From NCBI GenBank assembly GCA_021808035.1, contig JAKBCG010000005.1, positions 1 through 21,276 of the forward strand: a DNA stretch of 21,276 nucleotides. Reading direction: 5' to 3'. The stretch is from Pseudomonadota bacterium. Its GTDB lineage: Bacteria > Pseudomonadota > Gammaproteobacteria > Steroidobacterales > Steroidobacteraceae. The position numbers and the translations under genes were made by a program. Positions 13,780-21,276 of this stretch are shown here, one piece after another. The notes beneath the pieces were generated by a model. It saw only the letters and a program-made list of their open reading frames with translations. It was not told where the DNA came from and made no database searches. Every line of letters begins with the position of its first letter. Positions within the stretch are counted from its first letter, which is position 1.

Positions 13780-14406
13780 TCAGTCGAATGCGACCGGTCG
13801 CGACGGATCCCGACGGTATGCGAACGCGGCGGCGACGTCTTCGGGCAGCGTGCGCCCGGTCGACAGAGGCGGAATCGCGCGCTCGGTGAAAAATGCGGCG
13901 TCGGTCGTCTCGGCGCCGGGTCGCGGTGCGGTCTCGTCGAGTCGTTCGCACACGAAGAACAGCTTGTAGAAGTCGCGGGTATCGGCGTCATAGCGGTGCC
14001 GCGCCTTGTGCCGGACCGCATACAGCGCCCGGGCGTCGACACGGATCGACGCCTCCTCGAGCACTTCCTTCACGATGTTCTCGCCCGGCGAACGGCCGAC
14101 GTCGGCGAAGCCGCCCGGCAGGGTCCACCGGCCGTCACTCGCCTCGCGAACCAGCAGGATGCGGCTGTCGCGATCGAATATCGCACCCCGGACCTCGACG
14201 AGCGGTGTCGCGTAGCCGCGCGCGAAATCGGGCACCAGGTCCCGGATGCGCTGGGGCGGCACGTCGGCGAGCGCGGCGAGCATCTCGTTCGCAATGGACG
14301 CGGCCTCGGCGTAGCGTTCACGGTCGAACGGGCTTTCGGCATAGTGCAGTCCCGTCGCCGCGATCGCGTGCGATCGCTTCGCCCAGGCGAGCCACTGATC
14401 CTCCAC
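13780..14406 (-). CDS. NUDIX hydrolase with N-terminal helical domain
   Basis: The 208-residue protein has an N-terminal helical region (1-~62, AIAATGLHYAESPFDRERYAEAASIANEML) typical of NUDIX proteins with a Nudix_N_2 domain. A NUDIX fold follows (~66-190), with VEVRGAIFDRDSRILLVRE leading to the box at 99-121 (GFADVGRSPGENIVKEVLEEASI). The box deviates from GX5EX7REUXEEXGU: the first Glu is Arg105, the Arg of RE is Lys113 and the final Gly is Ser120. The metal-binding LEE (Glu117, Glu118) is intact. Related enzymes cut ADP-ribose or other nucleoside diphosphate compounds; the substrate here is unknown. The GTG at 14406 is preferred because AGGGAG lies 8 bases upstream; an in-frame GTG at 14436 would add 10 residues. 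Confidence 0.87.
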   Translation of the reverse strand: MEDQWLAWAKRSHAIAATGLHYAESPFDRERYAEAASIANEMLAALADVPPQRIRDLVPDFARGYATPLVEVRGAIFDRDSRILLVREASDGRWTLPGGFADVGRSPGENIVKEVLEEASIRVDARALYAVRHKARHRYDADTRDFYKLFFVCERLDETAPRPGAETTDAAFFTERAIPPLSTGRTLPEDVAAAFAYRRDPSRPVAFD

Positions 14407-14569
14407 GCGCTCAGCTCCCTGCGGTCCCGGCAGCACCGCGAGCCGATCCCCGCTCCATTGTCCCGCGCAGAAGACCGTCGTCGTCGTTCATCGTCGAAAT
14501 CGCCCCCGTGGCTCCGTCATTCACGGATCAGCTTGCTCGGTCCCGCGATCGCCGGCAAGATCTGCGCCG

Positions 14570-15274
14570 ATGCGATCCCCACCCGACCCCGCGGCCGCGG
14601 CCACGCCGAGAGCGTTCGACGAGGCCTACTTCCGCCGCTTCTACTTCGATCCGCGTACGCGCGTCACCTCGCCGGCGGAGATGCGCACGAAGGCGCGGAT
14701 GATCACCGCGGTGCTGGATCGCTGCGAACTGCCGGTGCGCAGCGTTCTCGACGCCGGGTGCGGCATCGGCGCGCTGCGCGCGCCATTCAAGAAACTCTGG
14801 CCCGCCGCGACCTATACGGGGCTGGAGCACAGCGAGTACCTCTGCGCACGCTACGGATGGATCCGGGGTTCGATAGAGGAGTTCGCGCCGGGCCGCACCT
14901 ACGACCTCGTCGTGTGTTACGACGTCCTCCAGTATCTCGACGATCGGGCGGCCGCGCGGGCACTCGCGAACCTCGCGCGGCTCGCGGGCTTCGCGATCTA
15001 CCTGTCGGCGCTCACCCACGTGGACTGGCGCGAGCACTGCGACCAGCGGCTCACCGACCGCGCAGTGCACTTGCGGTCGGGTGACTGGTATCGGCGCCGC
15101 CTCGCGCGGCGGTTTCGCTTCGCCGGTTGCGGCGTCTGGGTTCGCCGCGGCATCGCGACCTGTCAGTGGGACCTCGAACGACCCGCGTCGTCCGTCAACC
15201 GCGAGCGAGAATCCAGTCGACGAGCGCCTGATGCAGCCGCTCGGCGGCGCCGGTCGCGACCCGCGGGTCGTTGA
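14570..15274 (+). CDS. Class I SAM-dependent methyltransferase
   Basis: The 234-residue protein has a Rossmann methyltransferase core. Motif I, VLDAGCGIGALR, is at 59-70; TYTGLEHSEYLC is the acidic strand II (~81-92); SIEEFAPGRTYDLVVCYDVLQYLDD (101-125) covers motifs II to IV. The substrate is unknown. An N-terminal segment FDEAYFRRFYFDPRTRVTSPAEM precedes the core. The last ~27 residues (SSVNRERESSRRAPDAAARRRR) are Arg-rich and are encoded antisense to the end of dacB, so the two convergent genes overlap by 80 bases. No good ribosome site is visible. TTGCTC-N17-CAAGAT ends 8 bases before the ATG, suggesting a very short leader or none. Confidence 0.83.
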   Translation: MRSPPDPAAAATPRAFDEAYFRRFYFDPRTRVTSPAEMRTKARMITAVLDRCELPVRSVLDAGCGIGALRAPFKKLWPAATYTGLEHSEYLCARYGWIRGSIEEFAPGRTYDLVVCYDVLQYLDDRAAARALANLARLAGFAIYLSALTHVDWREHCDQRLTDRAVHLRSGDWYRRRLARRFRFAGCGVWVRRGIATCQWDLERPASSVNRERESSRRAPDAAARRRRSRPAGR

Positions 15275-16628
15275 CCAGGGACACCAGGACGAACGTGCGC
15301 TCGCTGCGGGTTCGAACGTAGCCCGCGACCGCGCTCACGTCGTCGATATGTCCGGTCTTCAGCCGGACTGCGCCCGGCGGCGTCTCCTGCATGTGTCGCT
15401 GGAGCGTGCCGTCGACCCCGGCGATCGGGAGCGACGCCAGAAACTCGGGGGCGAAGTCGCTGTGATACGCGAATCTCAACAGCGCGGCGAGCGTCTGCGC
15501 GTCGATCCGCGTCCGCCGCGACAGGCCGGAGCCATTCACGATCACCGTGCCGTCGAGCGGAATCCGGTGCTCGCGGGCCCAGTCCTCGATCACGGTGATC
15601 CCCTTGCCAAGCGTGGCCGGCGCACCGTAGCGCCGCTCGCCGAGCGTCAGCAGGATGGTCCGCGCCATCGTGTTGTTGCTGAACTTGTTGGTGAGCCTCA
15701 CGATCTCGGCGAGCGGGAGCGATTCGAAATCCAGCACCGTCCGAGCGCGCGGCGGCGCGGCGCGGTGTGCGTAGCCGCCGACGACCCGTCCGCCGAGCTC
15801 GCGCCATAGCTGGACGAAGCTGCCATAGGCGTACGCCGGCGCCTGCATCACTGCGCGCGTGAACTGTTCAGGTCCGCAGTGCATCGACATCGTACCGCTG
15901 AATACGACCCGATCACGCTGCGGGGAATCGACCCGGTAGCCGATCCGATCGCCGTATCCCGCACAGCGTCCACCGACCAGCCGGATGTCGTTTTCGATCG
16001 CGAAGTTCACCGGCCGCGGCAACGCCGAGACCGTGACCCGGTGCGCGCCGGGATCGGGTGCGACCCGATAGTCGATCGATTGGAAGTTCACCATCAACGC
16101 GTCCGGTATCACGTTGTAAAAGCGGTTCGGATGCCCGTCGAATGCCGCTGGATTCTCGCTGGGCAATGAGAACTCGTGGTCGTCGATCACGACGTCGCCG
16201 TCGATCGTTCGCAGTCCCGTCGCCCGCAGCTCGGCCGCGAACCGCCACCAGCGCTCGATCGTCATGTATGGATCGCCGCCGCCTTGCAGATACAGGTTGC
16301 CATGCAGGATCCCGCGCACGATCGGGCCATCGACCAGTGCGCGCGTGTGCCACTTGAATTGCGGTCCCAGCGTGTCGAGGGCCGCGTACGTCGTCAGCAT
16401 CTTCATCACGGAACCGGGTCCACGCGCGATCCGCGGATTCCGTTCGATCACCACGGCGCCGGTATTTGCGTCCTCGACGATGTAACTGACCGATGCATAA
16501 GGCAAATGTCCTTGCTCGATCACCCGCTGGATCGGTGGTGGCGCGAGTTGTGGCGCGGCAAAAGCGGTGACGGCGACTGTGACGGCGACGGTGCTCGCGA
16601 ACAGGGATGGAAACAGGATACGGCGCAT
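15195..16628 (-). CDS. dacB: D-alanyl-D-alanine carboxypeptidase/endopeptidase (PBP4 type)
   Basis: The 477-residue periplasmic serine peptidase (family S13) trims or cuts D-Ala cross-links of peptidoglycan. It has a signal peptide (MRRILFPSLFASTVAVTVAVTAFA) and the three penicillin-binding motifs in order: SVMK (73-76, Ser73 nucleophile), SNN (317-319) and KTG (424-426). The long insert between the first two motifs, with LYLQGGGDPYMT, GDVVIDDHEF and GSFVQLWRELGGRVVGG, is typical of DacB/PBP4. The ATG at 16628 begins the signal peptide; the frame is open further upstream. The ribosome site is weak. The stop lies 80 bases inside the convergent methyltransferase gene. It is divergent from the Trp-rich protein gene. 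Confidence 0.95.
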   Translation of the reverse strand: MRRILFPSLFASTVAVTVAVTAFAAPQLAPPPIQRVIEQGHLPYASVSYIVEDANTGAVVIERNPRIARGPGSVMKMLTTYAALDTLGPQFKWHTRALVDGPIVRGILHGNLYLQGGGDPYMTIERWWRFAAELRATGLRTIDGDVVIDDHEFSLPSENPAAFDGHPNRFYNVIPDALMVNFQSIDYRVAPDPGAHRVTVSALPRPVNFAIENDIRLVGGRCAGYGDRIGYRVDSPQRDRVVFSGTMSMHCGPEQFTRAVMQAPAYAYGSFVQLWRELGGRVVGGYAHRAAPPRARTVLDFESLPLAEIVRLTNKFSNNTMARTILLTLGERRYGAPATLGKGITVIEDWAREHRIPLDGTVIVNGSGLSRRTRIDAQTLAALLRFAYHSDFAPEFLASLPIAGVDGTLQRHMQETPPGAVRLKTGHIDDVSAVAGYVRTRSERTFVLVSLVNDPRVATGAAERLHQALVDWILARG

Positions 16629-16662
16629 CGTTTGAGGCTCGCTCGGGAGTTCAACGGAAGCG

Positions 16663-16682
16663 CCCACGCGCGGGCGCGTGGG
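16663..16682. promoter_or_regulatory. Perfect hairpin between divergent dacB and the Trp-rich gene
   Basis: CCCACGCG-CGGG-CGCGTGGG has 8-bp arms and a 4-base loop. It sits 34 bases upstream of the dacB ATG and 64 bases before the divergent GTG at 16747. An AT-richer GATGATACATTCCC stretch (16693-16706) next to it could supply -10 elements for both genes. It could be an operator, or a leader hairpin in the dacB mRNA. Confidence 0.35.
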
Positions 16683-16746
16683 GACGCGGGGGGATGATAC
16701 ATTCCCGTGATCGAGGCGCACAGTCCCGAACGGACGGAGCGAACCC

Positions 16747-17196
16747 GTGGCATCGACGTCGAGAACCTTGCACGCGCCGGCCGGCGAGGCCGAACCGCTT
16801 CCCGGTGGTTGGTGGCGCCTGAACGGGCGCGGCAGGCGTCCGTGGGAGCTGTACTTGCGCGACCCTGGTCGCCCGAGCGACCCGGCCGGCGCGGATGACC
16901 CTGCCGGTGGCGACGAGAGGCTTGCCTTGCCGACCTCGGCCGCGATCTGGGTCGAGTGGCACGGTGATGCGGTTCGCTGGAGAACCGCGGCGCACGACGC
17001 AGAGACGTGGATGCACGCGACCGCGGGGTTGTTGCACGAGCCGTGCGGTCGACTCTACGCCATGCTGCCGCTCGCGCGGTATGATTCGCGGGCGCGGCGG
17101 TATTGGGGCGCCGTGCTCTGGGCTGCGCGGTGGCCGCCCGCGCGCGGGCTGTTCGGATGGCTCGCGCGGCGGCATCGGTCGAACGACACCGCGTGA
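16747..17196 (+). CDS. Hypothetical Trp-rich protein
   Basis: The 149-residue protein has no family I recognise and no signal peptide or membrane helix. It holds many tryptophans (GGWWRLN, AIWVEWHGDAVRWRT, ETWMHATAG, RYWGAVLWAARWPP). The middle segment SAAIWVEWHGDAVRWRTAAHDAETWMHATAGLLHEPCGRLYAMLPLARYDSRAR looks like a compact beta-rich domain with one cysteine. The GTG start has GGAG 7 bases upstream. It is 84 bases before the GGDEF-EAL gene on the same strand and may be co-transcribed, so a role with that regulator is possible but unproven. Confidence 0.65.
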   Translation: MASTSRTLHAPAGEAEPLPGGWWRLNGRGRRPWELYLRDPGRPSDPAGADDPAGGDERLALPTSAAIWVEWHGDAVRWRTAAHDAETWMHATAGLLHEPCGRLYAMLPLARYDSRARRYWGAVLWAARWPPARGLFGWLARRHRSNDTA

Positions 17197-17280
17197 CGAT
17201 TTGCGACGACGATCAACGTCGACGCCGCCGACGCCGCGCACCATGCCTTCGAGGATCACCGGGCTCACGACCCAGTCAGG

Positions 17281-19554
17281 ATGACCAACGTGACGCAACC
17301 GCCGCTTCCCGCCGGTGCCGAGTCGCCGGTCGCCACCGCGCCAGAATTCGATGCCCGGGGCGCCTTCGAAGCCTGGGCGCGGCTGTTGAAGGTGCTGCTG
17401 CCGGGCCTGTGCGCGATGTGCGTTCGGGATGGCGATGGCCGTCGGATCTGGGCGTCGGCCGATTGGTCCGTGGACGAAACCACCGCGGGCTCGGTCGCGG
17501 CGGCCGCGACCGAGCCCGCGGCCACGCTGAGCGCGACCGGCGAATTCCCGGCCGCGATGCAGGTCGTGAACGCGGACGTCGCCGTCTATGCATTCGCGTT
17601 GCCGCGCGGGCAGGGCTGGCATGGGGTCGTGATGCTCGCGCTCGCACCGACGGGCTCGCCGTCCGGGCCCCGCGCCCTCCGGTACGTGCAATCGCTGGTC
17701 GCACCCGCACTCGCCTGCTGGCGGGTCGAATGGTCGCTGCGGACCGCGCTCGGCGAGCGCGCCACCGCGGCGGCCGCCGCGGTGGTCGATGCGCAGGCCC
17801 GGATTGCGCCACCGGAGGACCCCGAGGACGCTGACGCCGGTGACGCCGGCGAAGCCGACGAGATCGATCGCTGGCTCCGTCGGACGATGCATCGTGCCGG
17901 AGCGACCCTCGCGGCGTTGTGGGTTCCGGAACGCAAGCTCGCGCGCACCCTCACCCCGAGTGGTCAGCCGCTTGCGCCGCTTGCGTTGCAACGCGCCGAA
18001 CAGCATCTGCTCGCCTGGGTTCGCCTGCAGCAGCGCACGATCGTCGTGAACCGGATCGCGCCGACGGCGACGGCCGACGCGGCACCGTACAAGATCCTCG
18101 CGAGTCCGGTCCGGCACCGTTCGGGCCGGGTGCTCGGCGCGCTCGCGCTGTTCAACCCGCCGAGCGCAGCGGATTTCCCGCCGGCCGCGGTCGCCGCGAT
18201 CGAGGCGGCGGCCCGGCGCCTGTCGACGCTGATCGATGCCGAGCACGATGCTCGCACCGGACTCCTCACGGACGTCGCATTCGGTCGGGCCGCCCAGCGG
18301 GTGTTCGCGACCGGAGCGCCCCTCGGAGCCCACAGCCTGCTCTACCTCGACGTCGATCGCATGCGGGCGATCAACGAGGCGTTCGGGATGCCCGCTGGTG
18401 ACGCGGCGATCGTGGCCGTCGCCGCCTGCCTGCGGGCGACGCTGCCCGCCGACGCGCTGTGCGGGCGGTTGTCCGGCGATCGGCTCGCCGCGTTTTTGCC
18501 GAATACGAACGTCGACGCGGCGCTCGCGAACGCCGAGCGCGTCCGCAGTGCGTTCGCGGCGCGCGGTGGCGCGGCCACCCTGTCGCCGACGGTGAGCATC
18601 GGCGTCGCTTCAGTCGTCGACGCGGCCGAGCCGCTCGCCTATGCGCTCGCCGCGGCCGAGGAAGCCTGCAAGAGCGCGAAAGCGCTCGGCGGCAATCGCG
18701 TGGCGCCGGCGGCGGCGCGGGCACCGGACAGCCATGCGGGAAACGCCGCGCTCGCGCGCCTGCTGCGGCGGGCGCTCGCGACCGGCGAGCCGCACCTGAT
18801 CGCGCAGCCGATCCTGCCGCTGCGGGGCAGCTACGGCGGCGCATTGTTCGAGGTGCTGCTGCGATTGCCAAACGAGCGCGGCGAACCGCTGGCGGCGCGC
18901 AAGGTCCTGCCGGTTGCCCGGACGTGTGGACTGATGAAAGCGGTGGATCGATGGGTCGTCGGGGGGGTCTGCGCCCTCCTCGGCACGCATGCCCGTCAGG
19001 TCGGCGAGCAACGGGCGTGTTTCACGGTGAACCTCGATGGGGAATCCTTGCTCGACGACTCGTTCGTCGAATGGGTGAAGGAGCGGCTCGCGGCCGAGTG
19101 CGTACCGCGTGGTGCGCTCGGCTTCGAGATCGCCGAGGTGATCGCGGCGCGATACCCGGACGCGACACGGCGCTGCATCGAGGGGTTGCGCGGCTCGGGC
19201 TGCCGCTTCGCGTTGGACGGCTTCGGTGCCGGCGCGGGTACGCTCGGGATCCTGCGGGAACTCGCGGTCGATGCGCTGAAGATCGACGGCACGATCGTCC
19301 GGGATGCGATCGATGAGCCGCGTTCGGCCGCGATGCTCAAGGCGATCGCGCAGCTCGCGACGATGATGCGCCTGCGAACGATCGCCCTGCACGTCGAAAG
19401 CGATGCCCTGCGGTCCCGTGTCGCGGATCTCGGCGTCGATTATGGCCAGGGATTCGCGGTGGCGCGCGCAGTGCCGCTGCGCGAGTTGCTCGGCGATCTC
19501 GCGCTTTTCGAGGCGAGCGTCGATCCGCGTCCGGGCAAGGCGGGCCCCTTGTAA
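17281..19554 (+). CDS. GGDEF-EAL protein with both active sites altered
   Basis: The 757-residue protein has an N-terminal region without clear motifs, a GAF-like stretch (~195-318), a GGDEF domain (~318-478) and an EAL domain (~488-740). The GGDEF signature is SGDRL (398-402), so the catalytic Glu is Arg401, and no RxxD inhibitory site precedes it. It is very unlikely to make c-di-GMP. In the EAL domain EVL (524-526) replaces EAL and LDGFG (645-649) replaces the DDFG pair, losing a metal Asp. Asn584, Glu616, Lys667, Glu706 and Gln723 of the usual set are kept. Phosphodiesterase activity is therefore doubtful, while c-di-GMP binding is possible, as in FimX- or LapD-like receptors. No membrane segment is visible, so it is probably cytosolic. 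The ribosome site is poor (AGG adjoining the ATG). Confidence 0.88.
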   Translation: MTNVTQPPLPAGAESPVATAPEFDARGAFEAWARLLKVLLPGLCAMCVRDGDGRRIWASADWSVDETTAGSVAAAATEPAATLSATGEFPAAMQVVNADVAVYAFALPRGQGWHGVVMLALAPTGSPSGPRALRYVQSLVAPALACWRVEWSLRTALGERATAAAAAVVDAQARIAPPEDPEDADAGDAGEADEIDRWLRRTMHRAGATLAALWVPERKLARTLTPSGQPLAPLALQRAEQHLLAWVRLQQRTIVVNRIAPTATADAAPYKILASPVRHRSGRVLGALALFNPPSAADFPPAAVAAIEAAARRLSTLIDAEHDARTGLLTDVAFGRAAQRVFATGAPLGAHSLLYLDVDRMRAINEAFGMPAGDAAIVAVAACLRATLPADALCGRLSGDRLAAFLPNTNVDAALANAERVRSAFAARGGAATLSPTVSIGVASVVDAAEPLAYALAAAEEACKSAKALGGNRVAPAAARAPDSHAGNAALARLLRRALATGEPHLIAQPILPLRGSYGGALFEVLLRLPNERGEPLAARKVLPVARTCGLMKAVDRWVVGGVCALLGTHARQVGEQRACFTVNLDGESLLDDSFVEWVKERLAAECVPRGALGFEIAEVIAARYPDATRRCIEGLRGSGCRFALDGFGAGAGTLGILRELAVDALKIDGTIVRDAIDEPRSAAMLKAIAQLATMMRLRTIALHVESDALRSRVADLGVDYGQGFAVARAVPLRELLGDLALFEASVDPRPGKAGPL

Positions 19555-19656
19555 TTCCGCGCGAGCTGAGGCAAACAGTAGACCGGTCGGCGCGACGCAG
19601 GCCGGCCAGAAATCGATGACGTCGGTGCGGCCGCTTCGGTCGCCTCTGGGGTGTGA

Positions 19657-20163
19657 ATGGACGATACGCCGAAGGTCGCGCCGGAGTGGTCGGTGCGCCA
19701 CTGGTACAACAGTGATCATCCGGTCGCGCTGTCGGCATTGCGGGGCCGGGTCGTCGTGCTCGGCGCGTTCCAGGCGCTCTGCCCGCAATCGGTCGCGTTC
19801 GGCGTGCCCCAGATCCGCCGGATCCACGAGACGTTCGAACCGAAGGACGTCGCGGTGATCGGCCTGCACGCGACCTTCGAGCACCACGCCGCGATCACGC
19901 GGGCGGTCGTCGAGGCGTTCATCCAAGAATATCGCCTCCGGTTTCCGGTGGCGATCGACGCGCCGGGCGAGTCCGGACCGATTCCGCTCACGATGGAACG
20001 ATACCGGATGCGCGGGACGCCGAGTCTGGTGCTGATCGATCGGAACGGCGTGATCCGCAAGCATGCGTTCGGTCCGATCGACGACTTGCGCATCGGCGCC
20101 GAGATCGGCGCGCTCGCGGCGGAACCGGCGGGCGTCGTGTTGTCCCGCAGTTCGGTCGCCTGA
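19657..20163 (+). CDS. Thioredoxin-fold (TlpA/redoxin-like) protein with a single active cysteine
   Basis: The 168-residue protein has a redoxin/TlpA-like fold. LRGRVVVLGAFQALCPQS (28-45) holds the active-site position, VAVIGLHATFEHH follows, and RMRGTPSLVLIDRNGVIRKHAFG carries the cis-Pro loop. The usual CxxC is C42-P-Q-S45, and Cys42 is the only cysteine visible. It therefore cannot form the standard disulfide; a monothiol isomerase, peroxidase or scaffold role is possible. No signal peptide is seen, so it seems cytosolic, which is unusual for TlpA proteins. It starts 102 bases after the GGDEF-EAL gene on the same strand; the ribosome site is weak. Confidence 0.78.
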   Translation: MDDTPKVAPEWSVRHWYNSDHPVALSALRGRVVVLGAFQALCPQSVAFGVPQIRRIHETFEPKDVAVIGLHATFEHHAAITRAVVEAFIQEYRLRFPVAIDAPGESGPIPLTMERYRMRGTPSLVLIDRNGVIRKHAFGPIDDLRIGAEIGALAAEPAGVVLSRSSVA

Positions 20164-20191
20164 GCCCGCTCGCGCCGGCGCCCCGGCAGGA

Positions 20192-20983
20192 TCAGCGGCT
20201 CCCGCACCGGTCGAGGGATTCGCGCAACGCGGCTGCGAGCCTCGACGCCCAGGCGCGCTGACCGATCGGTGTCGCGATGAGGTCCTGGCGCACCTCGATC
20301 TCGACGTGCAGCAGGCCGCGCTTCTCGCCGTATTGCGGAATCGCGAAATCGGTCGCGTCGCCGACCGCATAGGGTTGATTGTCGCCGACGACCAGCGCCG
20401 GATCGGCGCGCAGCACCGCAAGCAGCGCCTGCGCGAGCCGCCGATCGTGGCGATAGAGGACGCCGACATGCCAAGGTCGCGCGACGCCGAGGTAGATCGG
20501 CGTAAAGCTGTGCATCGCGATCAACACCGTCAGACGGCTGGCCGTCGCGCGCGCGTCTAGGATTGCGCTGATTCGTGCGTGGTACGGCGCGAAGATCGCC
20601 CGCTCGCGCCTCTGTCGCTCGATCGCGTCCACCCGGGCGTTGCCCGGAACCGGCGTCCGTTCGCTTTCGACGACGATCGAAGTCGGACTGCCCGGTGGCC
20701 GATTGCAGTCGATCACCAGCCGGGAGTACCGTTGCAGCACCGCGCAGGCATCCCAGGTCGCCGACAGACGCCGTGCGACCGCGGCCGCGCCGATGTCCGA
20801 GGCGATGTGCCGCGCGAGATCGGCGCTCCCGAGTCCGAGCGATCCGAGCGCGCGCGGGATGCGCGCGCCGGCGTGATCGCAAACGATCAGGAACGGCGAG
20901 CGGCCCTGCGGGCGCCGGATCTCGACCGGCGACGGCTCGTCGATCGCCAGCAATGGCGCGACTCCACGCGGTCCGGCATCCAT
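20192..20983 (-). CDS. N-formylglutamate amidohydrolase-like protein
   Basis: The 263-residue protein matches the predicted N-formylglutamate amidohydrolase family (Pfam PF05013). PFLIVCDHAGARIPRALGSLGL near the N-terminus holds a putative metal His, followed by HIASDIGAAAVARRLS, AVLQRYSRLVIDCNRPPGSPTSI, LIAMHSFTPIYLG (a second His site) and a C-terminal LLHVEIEVRQDLI. Family members hydrolyse N-formylglutamate or related N-acyl amino acids; no hut genes are nearby, so the substrate is uncertain. The ATG at 20983 lies 2 bases after the stop of the upstream gene, which indicates an operon. There is no clear Shine-Dalgarno sequence, so translation may depend on coupling. Confidence 0.87.
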   Translation of the reverse strand: MDAGPRGVAPLLAIDEPSPVEIRRPQGRSPFLIVCDHAGARIPRALGSLGLGSADLARHIASDIGAAAVARRLSATWDACAVLQRYSRLVIDCNRPPGSPTSIVVESERTPVPGNARVDAIERQRRERAIFAPYHARISAILDARATASRLTVLIAMHSFTPIYLGVARPWHVGVLYRHDRRLAQALLAVLRADPALVVGDNQPYAVGDATDFAIPQYGEKRGLLHVEIEVRQDLIATPIGQRAWASRLAAALRESLDRCGSR

Positions 20984-20985
20984 GC

Positions 20986-21276
20986 TCAGGGAGGGCGCTT
21001 GTGCAAGGGCTCGGGCGGTGCCGGTGGCGGGGTCGGCGCCGGAAGCGGTGGCGGCGGGTCGATCGGCATCCCTTGATGGCGCAGGACGGCGATGACCACG
21101 TCTTCCTGCCGCGCGAGCTGGTGCATCTGCTCCACGCGCCAGCGCGCATGCGCGCTGCGCAGCCACGGCAGCAGAGGCGCGTCGAAGCGTGCGGCGTTCG
21201 CCACGCGCCACTCGAGCACGCGGCGCGCTTCGCCGAGGGCGCGGTAACCGGGGCTTCCATAACGCGCGAAGCGCCG
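20986..21276 (-). CDS. C-terminal part of an unknown protein (runs off right edge)
   Basis: The frame is open from the window edge to a stop two bases before the amidohydrolase ATG (96 codons seen). The visible part has an amphipathic, Arg/Ala-rich helical region (YRALGEARRVLEWRVANAARFDAPLLPWLRSAHARWRVEQMHQLARQEDVVIAVLRHQ). It ends in a proline-rich tail (PIDPPPPLPAPTPPPAPPEP). I do not recognise the family. The tight junction suggests it is co-transcribed with the amidohydrolase. Confidence 0.6.
   Translation of the reverse strand, partial: RRFARYGSPGYRALGEARRVLEWRVANAARFDAPLLPWLRSAHARWRVEQMHQLARQEDVVIAVLRHQGMPIDPPPPLPAPTPPPAPPEPLHKRPP

Noticed and set aside
18610..20469. A 619-codon minus-strand frame opposite the GGDEF-EAL and redoxin genes
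   Set aside because: It crosses two well-supported genes and the amidohydrolase end, with no recognisable domain.

Overview
The window is GC-rich bacterial chromosome with tightly packed genes on both strands. It most likely comes from a proteobacterium, probably gammaproteobacterial or betaproteobacterial. The reasons are a glutathione transferase very close to E. coli YfcF, an NtrC/sigma-54-type control region in front of amtB, a PBP4-type carboxypeptidase, DUF805 and YbjQ family proteins, and outer-membrane beta-barrel and lipoprotein signals. I saw no tRNA, rRNA, CRISPR array, insertion sequence or phage gene. The genus cannot be named from what is here.

Layout. (1) 1-1831, minus: the N-terminal part of a large surface lipoprotein built from ~84-residue carboxypeptidase-regulatory-like repeats; it runs off the left edge. 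(2) 1967-4215: yfcF (minus) and amtB (plus) are divergent, with two NtrC-like sites and a -24/-12 promoter pointing at amtB. (3) 4288-7863, minus: a sulfur-type cassette of a Tat-exported DsrE/F-like protein, a periplasmic substrate-binding protein and a fused DoxD-DoxA thiosulfate:quinone oxidoreductase, followed by a small outer-membrane barrel that probably has its own promoter. (4) 8146-10353, plus: a YbjQ-family protein, a small membrane protein, a mannose-1-phosphate guanylyltransferase-like enzyme and a DUF805 protein. (5) 10379-13484, minus: mtnA, a FucA-like class II aldolase and mtnK, joined by two ATGA overlaps. This is the gene set of the DHAP shunt for methylthioadenosine/5-deoxyadenosine salvage. 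(6) 13780-16628: a NUDIX hydrolase (minus), a SAM methyltransferase (plus) and a PBP4-type DacB (minus); the last two overlap tail to tail. (7) 16747-20163, plus: an unknown Trp-rich protein, a GGDEF-EAL protein with both active sites altered, and a single-cysteine thioredoxin-fold protein. (8) 20192-21276, minus: an N-formylglutamate amidohydrolase-like enzyme and the C-terminal end of an unknown gene.

How the parts work together. The best-supported systems are the three-gene DHAP-shunt operon, amtB under predicted nitrogen control, and the dsrE-like/SBP/doxDA cassette. The cassette is the best candidate for something poorly described: a periplasmic sulfur-compound binding and oxidation unit with no Sox genes and no ABC permease beside it. 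Two genes, the small outer-membrane barrel and the sugar nucleotidyltransferase, have similar ECF-sigma-like promoter candidates, which hints at shared envelope control. Long open frames antisense to the real genes are a by-product of the GC content and were left out.
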